Source: an uncultured Sphingomonadaceae bacterium | GTDB taxonomy: Bacteria > Pseudomonadota > Alphaproteobacteria > Sphingomonadales > Sphingomonadaceae | DNA length: 64,000 nt | NCBI GenBank assembly: GCA_947497085.1 | Contig: CANMFE010000003.1 | Location: forward strand, 200,001-264,000 | Direction: 5' to 3' | Shown here: in pieces, positions 1-8,517 of the stretch | How the letters are laid out: the number at the start of each line of letters is the position of its first letter | Position numbering within the stretch: position 1 is the first letter of the stretch | Made by a program: the position numbers and the translations under genes | Notes under the pieces: generated by a model | The model's input: only the letters and a program-made list of their open reading frames with translations | The model's database searches: none | Told to the model about the DNA's origin: nothing

Positions 1-1044
1 GCGCTAATGCTGTTCACTGTGCGGGAACCTGTCCGCGGTTTTTTTGATGGCGTGGCCAGCAAGAATGATCCCCACCCATTTCGTTCTGTGTGGCGTGAGA
101 TGGCTGTCATGTTTCCACCTTTCAGCATGTTCAGCCTTGCCCGCAATAATGCCGGCAAAGGCCCACTTATGCGCAATCTTTTTGTGGCTGGAGCGGCGCT
201 TGCGTTTGCAGTTTTGCTCATCGTGTGGACTGACAACCTGCTGTCTGAGGAAAAACGCGGGCAAATCGCACAAATTGGCAGCCTGAAAATAACCACCAAT
301 GTCGTGCAATGGATAGCAATGGCAGTCGGCGCATATTGCAGTTATAGCTGGCTGCAATCAATACAGCGCCGGGACCCCCCAACGGCGCGGCTTATCGCCA
401 ATAAAAGCTTTGCAATGCTGGCGCTGGTCGGCGGTCTTGCCTCTTTTGCCAGCTATGGTCTGTCACCCTTTATATATGTATATGCCAAAAACACATTCGG
501 CGTAGGCCCGGAAGCGGGCTGGACGTTAGGCTGGATACTGGCGATCAGCGGTGGGCTCGGCACAATTTTTGGCGGCATGGTGTCGGACCGTGCAAAAAAA
601 GCCCACCCTTCGGGCCGGCTTTATGTTGTGTTCATTGCGCTATTTGTCAGCGCCTGCATAACATTCCTGCAGCTGACCACACCAAGCCTCACGCTTTTCT
701 ATACATTTTTGGGCGTTGCCAATTTTCTGCAGATCATGTGGCTGGCACCGGTGGCCGCCACCAGCCAGGACCTGGTGCTGCCACGTATGCGGGGCACAGC
801 CACAGCGGTTTTCTTTCTGGGCACAAATATTATCGGGCTTGGCATGGGACCGTTTGTCGTCGGTCTGATAAGCGATGTGACGGGTGATCTACGCTTTGCG
901 ATGCTATCCGTGCTGTTCCTGTTTCCGGTGACATTTTTCATGCTGTTCATGCTGATCCGGCAGATACCGGCGATGGAAGCCAGCGTGATGGAGCGCGCCC
1001 GCGAAGCTGGTGAGGAAATCGAAAGCCCCCCAGTTTCAGCCTGA
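1..1044 (+). CDS. MFS transporter, C-terminal part (truncated by window edge)
   Basis: The reading frame is open to the first base of the window, so this is the C-terminal part of a longer protein; the first ATG at position 7 is probably internal, because the text around it (LMLFTVREPVRG) resembles the cytoplasmic loop after the sixth helix of spinster-like MFS carriers. About 345 residues remain. They hold several hydrophobic helices and a GMVSDRAKK loop of the kind conserved between helices in the MFS second half. The substrate cannot be inferred. The last helix is followed by a short acidic tail. It is convergent with the superoxide dismutase gene, only about 20 bases apart. Membrane-transporter identity is secure; the start lies outside the window. 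Confidence 0.85.
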   Translation, partial: ALMLFTVREPVRGFFDGVASKNDPHPFRSVWREMAVMFPPFSMFSLARNNAGKGPLMRNLFVAGAALAFAVLLIVWTDNLLSEEKRGQIAQIGSLKITTNVVQWIAMAVGAYCSYSWLQSIQRRDPPTARLIANKSFAMLALVGGLASFASYGLSPFIYVYAKNTFGVGPEAGWTLGWILAISGGLGTIFGGMVSDRAKKAHPSGRLYVVFIALFVSACITFLQLTTPSLTLFYTFLGVANFLQIMWLAPVAATSQDLVLPRMRGTATAVFFLGTNIIGLGMGPFVVGLISDVTGDLRFAMLSVLFLFPVTFFMLFMLIRQIPAMEASVMERAREAGEEIESPPVSA

Positions 1045-1065
1045 TCGCAGAAAATTTACGCGAAA

Positions 1066-1629
1066 CTAGTTTACGCCGCCTGTACTGAGTGCAAACACGC
1101 CGCAGGCTATACGGCTGCCGCTATCCCCGCTGGGGTCCGTTTTCATGTCATCAGGCCCGGCGTGAATGACAAATGCGGCACCATCGCTATCCATGAGCGC
1201 CATGTCGTCATCCTGTATCGTGCCGCCTGCAATATGCGCTTCAAGCATGCCCGCGCCGTTTTCAGCAATGGCAAGGTTTGGCAAATCACCCGCATGTGCG
1301 CCTTGAGGGTTTTCCAGTCCGTGCTGCGTTCCTTGCGGATTCCAGTGGCCCCCTGCACTTTTGAAATCCGGAGCTTTGCAGGCACCCGTCATATGAATAT
1401 GCACGCCTTTTTCACCTGCAGGCAGATTTTCAACATTGAGCGTCAGCAAAAGCCCGTCATTGCCCTGTGCTACGATAGCCTCACCCGCCGTTTCACCAGA
1501 GACGGTGCGCAGTTCAGCGCGTGCAACCTGCGACTTTCCGGCTTCAACCGGCGGTTCCACACGCTGGTTATCGCACGCTGCGAGAGCCATTAATGGAATG
1601 AAAACCAGAGCTTTTGTTGATGCCCGCAT
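1066..1629 (-). CDS. sodC: Superoxide dismutase [Cu-Zn], lipoprotein
   Basis: Periplasmic or membrane-anchored Cu/Zn superoxide dismutase converting superoxide to peroxide and oxygen. The 187-residue product begins with a lipoprotein signal (LMALAAC, lipidated Cys19). All metal ligands can be placed: His77, His79, His95 and His156 for copper, and His95, His103, His112 and Asp115 for zinc. Cys84 and Cys176 fit the conserved disulfide. The end motif SRIACGVF is typical of the family. It lies 30 bases downstream of ugd on the same strand, so the two could be cotranscribed, though no functional link is evident. Start chosen because it gives a standard signal peptide. Confidence 0.95.
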   Translation of the reverse strand: MRASTKALVFIPLMALAACDNQRVEPPVEAGKSQVARAELRTVSGETAGEAIVAQGNDGLLLTLNVENLPAGEKGVHIHMTGACKAPDFKSAGGHWNPQGTQHGLENPQGAHAGDLPNLAIAENGAGMLEAHIAGGTIQDDDMALMDSDGAAFVIHAGPDDMKTDPSGDSGSRIACGVFALSTGGVN

Positions 1630-1659
1630 TGTGCGCCTCCTGCTCTTGCCAGAGCGTAT

Positions 1660-2961
1660 TCACCTGCCGATGCTGTAATAGTCGAAACCCAGTTTGCGCA
1701 TATCGTCAGGTTGATAGATATTGCGCAGGTCCACGAGTGTTTTTGCATTCATCTGCCCGGCAATGCGCTGCATATCCAGAGCGCGGAAAGTGTCCCACTC
1801 AGTAACTATGACCAGCGCATCGGCACCTTCGGCCGCCGTATAGGCATCATTTGCCATATGCACATCGGGCATGTTGTGTGCCGCTTCCGCCATGCCTTCC
1901 GGATCATAGGCGCTTATGTCTGCGCCTGCATCCTGCAATGCCTGCACAATTGCGATCGAAGGTGCATCGCGCATATCGTCCGTATTGGGTTTGAAAGTCA
2001 GGCCGAGCACAGCAACTTTTCTGCCCCGCACTTCACCGCCCATGGCATCAATCACCTTACGGCCCATAGCGCGTTTGCGGGTGTCATTCACCTGCACAAC
2101 CGATTCCACGATCCGCACCGGGCTGTCATAATCCTGCGCCGTTTTCATAAGCGCGAGCGTGTCTTTCGGAAAACACGAACCGCCATAACCTGGCCCTGCA
2201 TGCAGGAATTTTGCGCCGATACGGTTATCCAGGCCAATTCCGCGTGACACATCCTGTACATCCGCGCCCACTTTTTCACATAGGTCAGCAATTTCGTTGA
2301 TAAACGAGATTTTCGTCGCAAGAAACGCGTTGGCCGCATATTTGATAAGCTCAGCCGTGCGGCGTCCCGTAAATAGCAAAGGCGATTCATTGAGGTAGAG
2401 CGGACGGTAAATTTCACGCATGACATCACGCGCTTTTTCATCATCCGTACCGATCACAATACGGTCCGGGCGTTTAAAATCGCCAATAGCCGCGCCTTCG
2501 CGGAGGAATTCGGGATTGGATACTACAGAGATATCAAGGTCTGGTGCATGTTCACGCATAATGCGTTCCACCTCATCACCTGTACCAACCGGAACGGTCG
2601 ACTTGTTCACGACAACCGCAGATTTTGAAAGGTTATCAGCTATTTCGCCTGCCGCTGCATAGACATAGCTCAGGTCTGCATGGCCATCGCCGCGGCGCGA
2701 CGGCGTGCCCACCGCAATAAAAATGGCGTCTGCATCTGCAACACCTGCTGCCAGGTCAGTTGTGAAGCTGAGCCGGCCTGCCTCGACATTACGGGCTACC
2801 AGATTCTTGAGACCCGGCTCATAGATAGGCATTTCGCCACGTTCCAGCCCAGCTACCTTGCCCGTATCCTTATCGACACAGATTACATCGTGCCCAAAAT
2901 CGGAAAAACAGGCGCCTGAAACCAGCCCCACATAGCCCGTGCCTATCATTGTGATTTTCAT
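1660..2961 (-). CDS. ugd: UDP-glucose 6-dehydrogenase
   Basis: Oxidises UDP-glucose to UDP-glucuronate with two NAD+, feeding exopolysaccharide, glycosphingolipid or envelope glucuronic acid. The 433 residues match family length. An N-terminal Rossmann motif GTGYVGLVSG (residues 7-16), the NPEFLREG motif (149-156), and the catalytic cysteine in GYGGSCFPKDT (Cys263) are present, followed by the C-terminal UDP-binding domain. In sphingomonads glucuronic acid is the first sugar on the major glycosphingolipid, so there is a plausible but unproven tie to the ceramide genes 43 kb away. The start is the only ATG giving the Rossmann N-terminus MKITMIGTG. Confidence 0.96.
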   Translation of the reverse strand: MKITMIGTGYVGLVSGACFSDFGHDVICVDKDTGKVAGLERGEMPIYEPGLKNLVARNVEAGRLSFTTDLAAGVADADAIFIAVGTPSRRGDGHADLSYVYAAAGEIADNLSKSAVVVNKSTVPVGTGDEVERIMREHAPDLDISVVSNPEFLREGAAIGDFKRPDRIVIGTDDEKARDVMREIYRPLYLNESPLLFTGRRTAELIKYAANAFLATKISFINEIADLCEKVGADVQDVSRGIGLDNRIGAKFLHAGPGYGGSCFPKDTLALMKTAQDYDSPVRIVESVVQVNDTRKRAMGRKVIDAMGGEVRGRKVAVLGLTFKPNTDDMRDAPSIAIVQALQDAGADISAYDPEGMAEAAHNMPDVHMANDAYTAAEGADALVIVTEWDTFRALDMQRIAGQMNAKTLVDLRNIYQPDDMRKLGFDYYSIGR

Positions 2962-3130
2962 ATATGTCCGCCTGTAACAGTTACCGTTCGATATCGGTTA
3001 TATTAGGGGCAAAGCCGAGAATATCCATAAAATTATCGTCACAGCGATACCATCCGATGCAGGCAGCGGACAATTCGTCCGAACAATCCATACGCACAGA
3101 TTGGCGATTTGGTCCCATGCTTACTCGGCC

Positions 3131-3165
3131 GGAAAAGAAAAAGGGCCAACCCGAAGGCCAGCCCT
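3131..3165 (-). terminator. Rho-independent terminator of the OmpA-family gene
   Basis: On the minus strand a ten-pair stem (AGGGCTGGCC with GGTTGGCCCT, three G-T wobbles) closed by TTCG is followed by a T-rich run interrupted by one C. It starts 28 bases after the OmpA-family stop codon. Confidence 0.85.
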
Positions 3166-3192
3166 AATTCTTTTACCGAAAATTTCGGTTTA

Positions 3193-4326
3193 TTACATGC
3201 CGGAACCCGGACCGTATGTGATTTCCACACGACGGTTCTGAAGTTCACGTACACCGTCAGCTGTATCAACGCGAAGCTTGGTTTCACCAAATGCTTCCGA
3301 AGAAATTGCAGCCGCTGGAACATTGCGTGATTCCAGATATGCACGGACAGATTCGTTACGACGCTGTGACAGGCCAACGTTGTAAGACGCGGAACCTGAT
3401 GTGTCGGTGTGACCTGCGAGCATGATCGGAACATTGCGGCATGATGTATTTGCATAAGCAGATACAGCATTGTCCAGAATGGTCGCTGCTTCAGGTGTAA
3501 TGTTCGACTGATCGAAGTCGAAGAACACAATGTAAGGACCTGTTGCACATGGAGTTGCCACTGGCTCAGGTGGAAGCTGTGGTTCAGGTACAACCACAGG
3601 CTCTGGGATTGGATCCGGCACCACTACAGGCTCTGGCGCACCGCCAAAGTTATATATGAGGCTACCCATCAAAGAGTGCGTACTCAAGCTATCGTTTACG
3701 CTACGTCCAAGACGATCGTCAAAGTCGAGATTATCAACATTGAAGAAACGATATTTCAAACCAACATCCCAGCTATCGCTCAGGGGTGCACGAACACCAG
3801 CAAGAGCCTGCCAAGCAAAATTCGTGTCCGAATCATCGAGCCATGGGCCGCCAACAGCAGTCTCCGCGGTATAGTGAGCAGCAACACGTGCAACACCGGC
3901 ACCAGCGCCCACAAAGCCTTGAACGCCATCATCATCGCCAAAATCAAGCATACCGTTTACCATAAATGCCAGTGCATTGACATCACCAGCAACGCCAGGG
4001 AAGCGACCAATTGGGCCAACACCGCTCGCACCAGTTGGAATACGCACACCTGATGTAAGTGTTTCTGGATCAGCTTCACGCCAGCTGACTTCTGTTTCCA
4101 AGCGGAAACCTCCAAAGTCATAACCAACATATCCGCCGAAATCATAACCAACTTCATGATCAATAACAGCCTGTTCTGTTGGCGGCGTTCTGCTTACGTC
4201 AAATTCGAGATCTTCAAAGATGGATACACCACCGTCAACACCAACATACCAAGCATCATCACGTGCGTTTGCAGGTGCTGTGAAAGCTGTGGATGCAAGT
4301 GCCAGTCCAATGACTAACTTCCGCAT
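3193..4326 (-). CDS. OmpA-family outer-membrane protein
   Basis: Outer-membrane beta-barrel with a peptidoglycan-binding OmpA domain, expected to link the outer membrane to the cell wall. The 377 residues consist of a 21-residue signal peptide ending in APANA, a barrel of roughly 200 residues with alternating aromatic strands and a C-terminal F after YNFG, a proline/valine-rich linker with repeated EPVVVP-type units (about 230-258), then the OmpA domain with FFDFDQSNITPEA, the GHTDTSG loop and the SQRRNESVRAYL helix. A strong Shine-Dalgarno (AAAAGGGGA) precedes the ATG. Monocistronic, with its own terminator. Codon use looks more optimised than in the neighbouring genes, in keeping with high expression. 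Confidence 0.93.
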   Translation of the reverse strand: MRKLVIGLALASTAFTAPANARDDAWYVGVDGGVSIFEDLEFDVSRTPPTEQAVIDHEVGYDFGGYVGYDFGGFRLETEVSWREADPETLTSGVRIPTGASGVGPIGRFPGVAGDVNALAFMVNGMLDFGDDDGVQGFVGAGAGVARVAAHYTAETAVGGPWLDDSDTNFAWQALAGVRAPLSDSWDVGLKYRFFNVDNLDFDDRLGRSVNDSLSTHSLMGSLIYNFGGAPEPVVVPDPIPEPVVVPEPQLPPEPVATPCATGPYIVFFDFDQSNITPEAATILDNAVSAYANTSCRNVPIMLAGHTDTSGSASYNVGLSQRRNESVRAYLESRNVPAAAISSEAFGETKLRVDTADGVRELQNRRVEITYGPGSGM

Positions 4327-4529
4327 TTAATTTCCCCTTTTCTATTTAGGAACGAGAATTCAGATGCTCTACCTAACGCTTACCAAGACAGTGTGCAAGC
4401 TGACAATTAATGATTCTGTTGCCAAAATGTCGCCATTTTGGGGTTATTTATGTAAAAATAGGCATATAATCCTGATTTTACCCTGAAAAGTTTCAAAACA
4501 GCGCGGATATGACCCCCTCCCAATGAGCT

Positions 4530-4982
4530 TCATGGAAAGAATCGGAAATCACGCAATATGCCCAGAATGGAACTTATCGCAGCCCTGGCCTCCACATCAA
4601 TTGTCGTACCTCCTGTTGGCGCAGGCAAAGCGGTTGGCGCAAACCATCCATCCCCGTGAAAAATACGGAAACAGTCAGCTTGCCGGTCAAAAACGTGCGT
4701 CCCTGCTTTTGGTTCCCAATATCGCCATCCATTTTCCGTCCAGCTCGCTATTTTGCCGGCATGGCCCGTCCATTCGCCCTGCGCCGGTGCCAGCACCAGC
4801 CAGCTTTGCCCCGGTTCAGGGACAAGAACATCCGGATTGTCTGATGCGGTCTCTATGACTGGCATGATAATATGGTCAATCCGCGTAAGCGCCTCATTAT
4901 GGAATATTTCCTTTTGCGACTGACCCACATGCAGCAGGGGCAGCGCGTGGCGTGCGGTTTCGGATTGGGAAGCTAGGGTCAT
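4530..4982 (-). CDS. DUF2793 protein at the tail end of the GTA cluster
   Basis: A 150-residue protein with the DUF2793 pattern: HVGQSQKEIFHNEAL near the N-terminus and WTENGWRYWEPKAGTHVFDRQ in the middle. The family often sits next to tail genes in alphaproteobacterial prophages and GTA-like clusters; its function is not established. It is 44 bases downstream of the tail-hub gene on the same strand and closes the cluster; no terminator hairpin follows within the 200 bases before the OmpA gene. A receptor-binding or tail-tip accessory role is only an inference from position. Confidence 0.75.
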   Translation of the reverse strand: MTLASQSETARHALPLLHVGQSQKEIFHNEALTRIDHIIMPVIETASDNPDVLVPEPGQSWLVLAPAQGEWTGHAGKIASWTENGWRYWEPKAGTHVFDRQADCFRIFHGDGWFAPTALPAPTGGTTIDVEARAAISSILGILRDFRFFP

Positions 4983-5026
4983 GGCAATATATGCTTTCTT
5001 GTGTTGTTTAAGCCGGAAAGGGCGTG

Positions 5027-7258
5027 TCAGGATAGGGGCATACAGATATTGGCGGCAGGTGATGTAGCAAACTGCCCCTTTTGCCTGACGCCAATTGCAA
5101 GCTCTGTCGCTCCTGCTGCGCGGGCAGATACAATGATAGAGGGGCCGATAGTCATGGACGGCGTCTCGCTTTCGGGTTCGGCATATAGAGTGCCATCATT
5201 GCCAGCGATGCGTACCGAATATAGTTCCGATTCTTCCCCCAGCGGCACATCGACATAGTCATTCCAGTCATAACCGATCCGGCTACGCCGCACCCATGAA
5301 AGTTCCAAACTGTCAATATCTGTCCATTCAGCATGCAGATGCACGGGCGCAAAAGGTTCCAGAGAGCGCATGGAATGGGCACTGTCTGCCAGCACCGAAT
5401 CACTGTCACCCGGTCCGATTGCTGCATATGCTCCGGTATGCAGATGTCCGAGAGGTGATGCTGCACGCTCCAGGGGAACAAGGCTTTCATCGAGAAGGGT
5501 AAAATCCTCTTCGTCCGTGTGTGCGCTTATTGCATATTCCGTGCCGCCGCGCCCACGCCAGAGGCCCGACAGACGGTATGTTCGCGGCGCAATATTTTCG
5601 GCCCGTGCAAACTGTATGATTTCATCCCCGATCAGTGCAAGATTGGCACCCTGTGCCAACTGCTCTGCAGATGCGCCGCGAAGATGCATGCCCTCATGCT
5701 GCAAAACAACATCAATGCGGCTGCGTTCATCACATATAAGCGGACTGGCTACGCCAAGTATATTGGATATTTTTCCCATGGTGGCGGGGGCGCTTGCAAA
5801 AATACCGGTTTCGGCCAGATCGCCATTCGGCGCTGCACGGTACAGGCTGGCACCGCGCCATGCTTCCGTTTCGCCTGATACTGCCGCATGGATATTGCGC
5901 AGGCCAGCCGGTTGGCCGGCAAAGGCAGGTAAATCCAGTATCCTGAGGATTGATCCGCCGATCAGCAAATCTGGACGTGAGACAATCTGCCCCGGCTGTA
6001 TATTCTGCATGGTTCCGGGCGTGACACCTTCCTGCCTGACCAGATCAAGGGCTATGCCCTGCGCGCGCCATTGCCATCGCTGCACCCGCCAGTTTCCCTG
6101 TACTCCTTCCACCTGAACAGTGGCTCCGGGCACAATTTCCTCATCAACATGCGACAGGATCATTTTCAGCCCGCGCTGACCGCCGCGCATAAAGGCGTAT
6201 AGGTTATCTGCCACCCTCTGGGCGGCGCCCGACGGCATCGCTGCGGGCAGATCAATGGCGCTGGAACGCCCATCCATCTGCGCCTGCGCATCGGCCTGTC
6301 TGGCATAGCGCATACCCGCCTGATAATCGCGTTCGGGATCATAATATCTCAGCGCCAGCCGGGCAGGCAGTGTACGTGATGGTGAACGCGATTCCTGAAG
6401 ATCCGCCAAGGCTCCCTCACCATCGCTGTCAGACATGGCAATGGCGGAGGCAGTTATATATGTATGTGCTTGTACAGGATTCATGACTTCCCTGAGGTCC
6501 AGGCCGTTATCGGCAGCACGGCAGCTTATGGGAACGGCATCATCAATAGACTTGAGAGCCGCACGCAACGTACCACCAGATGAAGCAAAGCCCTCAAATC
6601 GCTGTGGCAACTGGCTGGATGATGAAAGGCGCGTCTGGTCAGCCATGATTTGATACAATGTGATTTCACCAGTATCGGCAATGACTTCAAATGTCAGCGA
6701 CGGGATCCGGTTGCCATATTCAGTCAGGTCCATGTCCTCGAATACGGCATAGGCTATGCCCCGGTGCGCGGGCGTCCCGGCCATTCCTTCAGCAGAGGCA
6801 ATGAGCGGATCAGCCCCCTGATTTCCATAACCTTTATGTAAACGAAACGCCGTGGTCGTCTTGAAATCACCAGCCTGGCCGCGCAGCAAATTGCCCTCGG
6901 CCCAGATGCGTCCTACCCCTTCTATCGGCCGGCTTGACAGCGCCACGGCAAACGACACGGAATATGTATAGACTTTCGTTCCCGGCCGCCCCTTGCCGCC
7001 GCCCTGCCGCTCGCTTGTTTCCTTAAGGTCCGTCGCCCAGATCACTGTGCCAGCGGTGCGCATGCGGCCATATATGCGCGGCACCTGCCGTCCATATTGT
7101 GACAGTTGCACCGACAGGTCTTCAAGGCGCGGGCCTTCCCGATCCTTGGGCTTGAACAGAATGTTCTGATCGATCTGCTGTCCGATAAGGGCACCTATCG
7201 AACCACCGACGGGACCGCCCACAATGGTGCCGACGGTAGATAATATGAGCGTGGCCAT
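5027..7258 (-). CDS. GTA tail hub / tail-tip protein (RcGTA gp15-like)
   Basis: Large tail-tip protein of the gene transfer agent. The start MATLILSTVGTIVGG is chosen over an upstream in-frame ATG because this glycine/alanine-rich hydrophobic N-terminus followed by VPRIYGRMRTAGTVIWAT is the hallmark of gp15 and phage-tail_3 hubs. The product is 743 residues, far shorter than the roughly 1,300 of Rhodobacter capsulatus gp15; I see no TIM-barrel (GTA_TIM) domain between the N-terminal region and the phage-tail_3 region. Beta-rich segments with a Tyr/Trp-rich C-terminal part follow. It is 16 bases downstream of gp14. Confidence 0.85.
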   Translation of the reverse strand: MATLILSTVGTIVGGPVGGSIGALIGQQIDQNILFKPKDREGPRLEDLSVQLSQYGRQVPRIYGRMRTAGTVIWATDLKETSERQGGGKGRPGTKVYTYSVSFAVALSSRPIEGVGRIWAEGNLLRGQAGDFKTTTAFRLHKGYGNQGADPLIASAEGMAGTPAHRGIAYAVFEDMDLTEYGNRIPSLTFEVIADTGEITLYQIMADQTRLSSSSQLPQRFEGFASSGGTLRAALKSIDDAVPISCRAADNGLDLREVMNPVQAHTYITASAIAMSDSDGEGALADLQESRSPSRTLPARLALRYYDPERDYQAGMRYARQADAQAQMDGRSSAIDLPAAMPSGAAQRVADNLYAFMRGGQRGLKMILSHVDEEIVPGATVQVEGVQGNWRVQRWQWRAQGIALDLVRQEGVTPGTMQNIQPGQIVSRPDLLIGGSILRILDLPAFAGQPAGLRNIHAAVSGETEAWRGASLYRAAPNGDLAETGIFASAPATMGKISNILGVASPLICDERSRIDVVLQHEGMHLRGASAEQLAQGANLALIGDEIIQFARAENIAPRTYRLSGLWRGRGGTEYAISAHTDEEDFTLLDESLVPLERAASPLGHLHTGAYAAIGPGDSDSVLADSAHSMRSLEPFAPVHLHAEWTDIDSLELSWVRRSRIGYDWNDYVDVPLGEESELYSVRIAGNDGTLYAEPESETPSMTIGPSIIVSARAAGATELAIGVRQKGQFATSPAANICMPLS

Positions 7259-7274
7259 GACAATGCTATTCCTT

Positions 7275-7694
7275 TCAATCGGGAGGGGAAAGACGGTAGC
7301 CCCGCCAAACCGGCCAGGGCGAAGGCGCGGGCATGTGCACCACCCGGCGCAGACTGGCATGCGCATGGACAAAACCGCCACCCGCGCGGATCATGAAATG
7401 CAGTTGCTGCGCCGATGGGCGGACTATGGCGATATCGCCGTCCTGCCCCTGTTCGTGCGGCAGGACTCGCCGCAATTCCGGCTGGTCAAACCATCGTGCA
7501 TAATATTCGGGATGCGCCGAACGCATGCTATAACCGGCAGGGACGTTCAGGCGGATGCCCACCGCATTCGCCGAAGCCAGCACAAGGCCGACACAGTCAA
7601 ATCCGGTGCGCTCACTGCGTCCATGCAGGCGGAAAGGAACACCCACAAATCCAAGCGCGGCATCGGCAAACAGCGCGCCGCAATTGTCCCGCAC
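7275..7694 (-). CDS. NlpC/P60 cell-wall peptidase (RcGTA gp14-like)
   Basis: Tail-associated peptidoglycan hydrolase expected to help DNA entry through the recipient wall. From the proposed GTG start at 7694 the 139-residue product reads VGVPFRLHG, then TGFDCVGLV with catalytic Cys34, and QLHF with a likely catalytic histidine (His99). The start is uncertain: GTG at 7706 and ATG at 7730 are also in frame and overlap gp13. I prefer 7694 because AGGTGGG lies seven bases upstream and the lead-in to the catalytic domain then has the usual length of about 17 residues. Frame open further upstream is a shadow of gp13. Confidence 0.85.
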   Translation of the reverse strand: MRDNCGALFADAALGFVGVPFRLHGRSERTGFDCVGLVLASANAVGIRLNVPAGYSMRSAHPEYYARWFDQPELRRVLPHEQGQDGDIAIVRPSAQQLHFMIRAGGGFVHAHASLRRVVHMPAPSPWPVWRGYRLSPPD

Positions 7695-7698
7695 ATGG

Positions 7699-8517
7699 TC
7701 ACCCACCTGGGTAACGGGTGAGCAGGTCATTGCCGGGCAGATAGGGTTCACCCTGATAATTGAGCATGTTGTCAAAACGCGCGCGGCACGTCGCCATATA
7801 TTTGTCGCAGCCCTGGTACAAAGTAGCACGATCCCCTGGCTGCACTGCGCTAGACAGTTCACCCGCGAGTCGCAGAGCTGCACCATCAACATGCTCTATG
7901 CCATGGCCAAGCCCCGCATTCGCGCCGGAAACCCAGCGCAGGCGGCCATAGAGATAATCCGGCGCTATCGCAGCCGTCACACCGGCAAATTCTATCCCGG
8001 CCTCATCTACGCTGCTGACCTGTGCCTCATGGGTGTAACGGTGGAGGCTGACCTTGCAATGTGCATCTCCAAGTGCCGCACGGCAGGTCGGCGATGTCTG
8101 CGGAGCGACAGGCGCATCAAGCACCGCCTTGCCGCTTTTAAGCTCGGCCTGAAAACCGTTTTCACTATATTCTATCGCGCCCAGTTCGCCGCGCGCCAAT
8201 ATATGCGATGCGGCACCCGGATCCATCCAGTCGGTTATGCCAAAGACCAGACCCGCGCCATCCCAGCGGCCTGCCATCAGGTCGGCCCTGCTGATCGTGT
8301 CATGCGTCAACGCACCTGAAACGTCCATCGTATCGCTTTCCAGCCCGCCTTCCATTTCAACCGCAGAAGGCAGCATGCCTGGTGCGGCGCGGTGAACAAT
8401 GCCGTCAAACACCAGATCACGGTCATGTCCGGTTAGCCCGAGCAGCACGCCATCACGGCGCATCAACCGCCAGAATGTCGTCACCGTGCTGAGCGGTTTA
8501 TCGAGCCAGCGCATCAT
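7699..8517 (-). CDS. DUF2163 tail protein (RcGTA gp13-like)
   Basis: A 272-residue baseplate/tail-tip component of the family first described as a phage conserved protein with DUF2163 and its C-terminal partner domain. Typical features are the N-terminal LSTVTTFWRLMRRDGVLLGLTGHDRDL, the mid-protein ARGELGAIEYSENGFQAEL, and a cysteine-bearing C-terminal region (CRAALGDAHCKV, then YQGCDKYMATCRARFDN) like the iron-sulfur-binding part reported for RcGTA gp13. The start codon overlaps the gp12 stop (ATGA), indicating translational coupling. Confidence 0.93.
   Translation of the reverse strand: MMRWLDKPLSTVTTFWRLMRRDGVLLGLTGHDRDLVFDGIVHRAAPGMLPSAVEMEGGLESDTMDVSGALTHDTISRADLMAGRWDGAGLVFGITDWMDPGAASHILARGELGAIEYSENGFQAELKSGKAVLDAPVAPQTSPTCRAALGDAHCKVSLHRYTHEAQVSSVDEAGIEFAGVTAAIAPDYLYGRLRWVSGANAGLGHGIEHVDGAALRLAGELSSAVQPGDRATLYQGCDKYMATCRARFDNMLNYQGEPYLPGNDLLTRYPGG

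Noticed and set aside
3039..3593. 184-codon frame opposite the 3' end of the OmpA gene region
   Set aside because: It overlaps the OmpA-family coding sequence in another frame and crosses its terminator; composition is that of a shadow frame.
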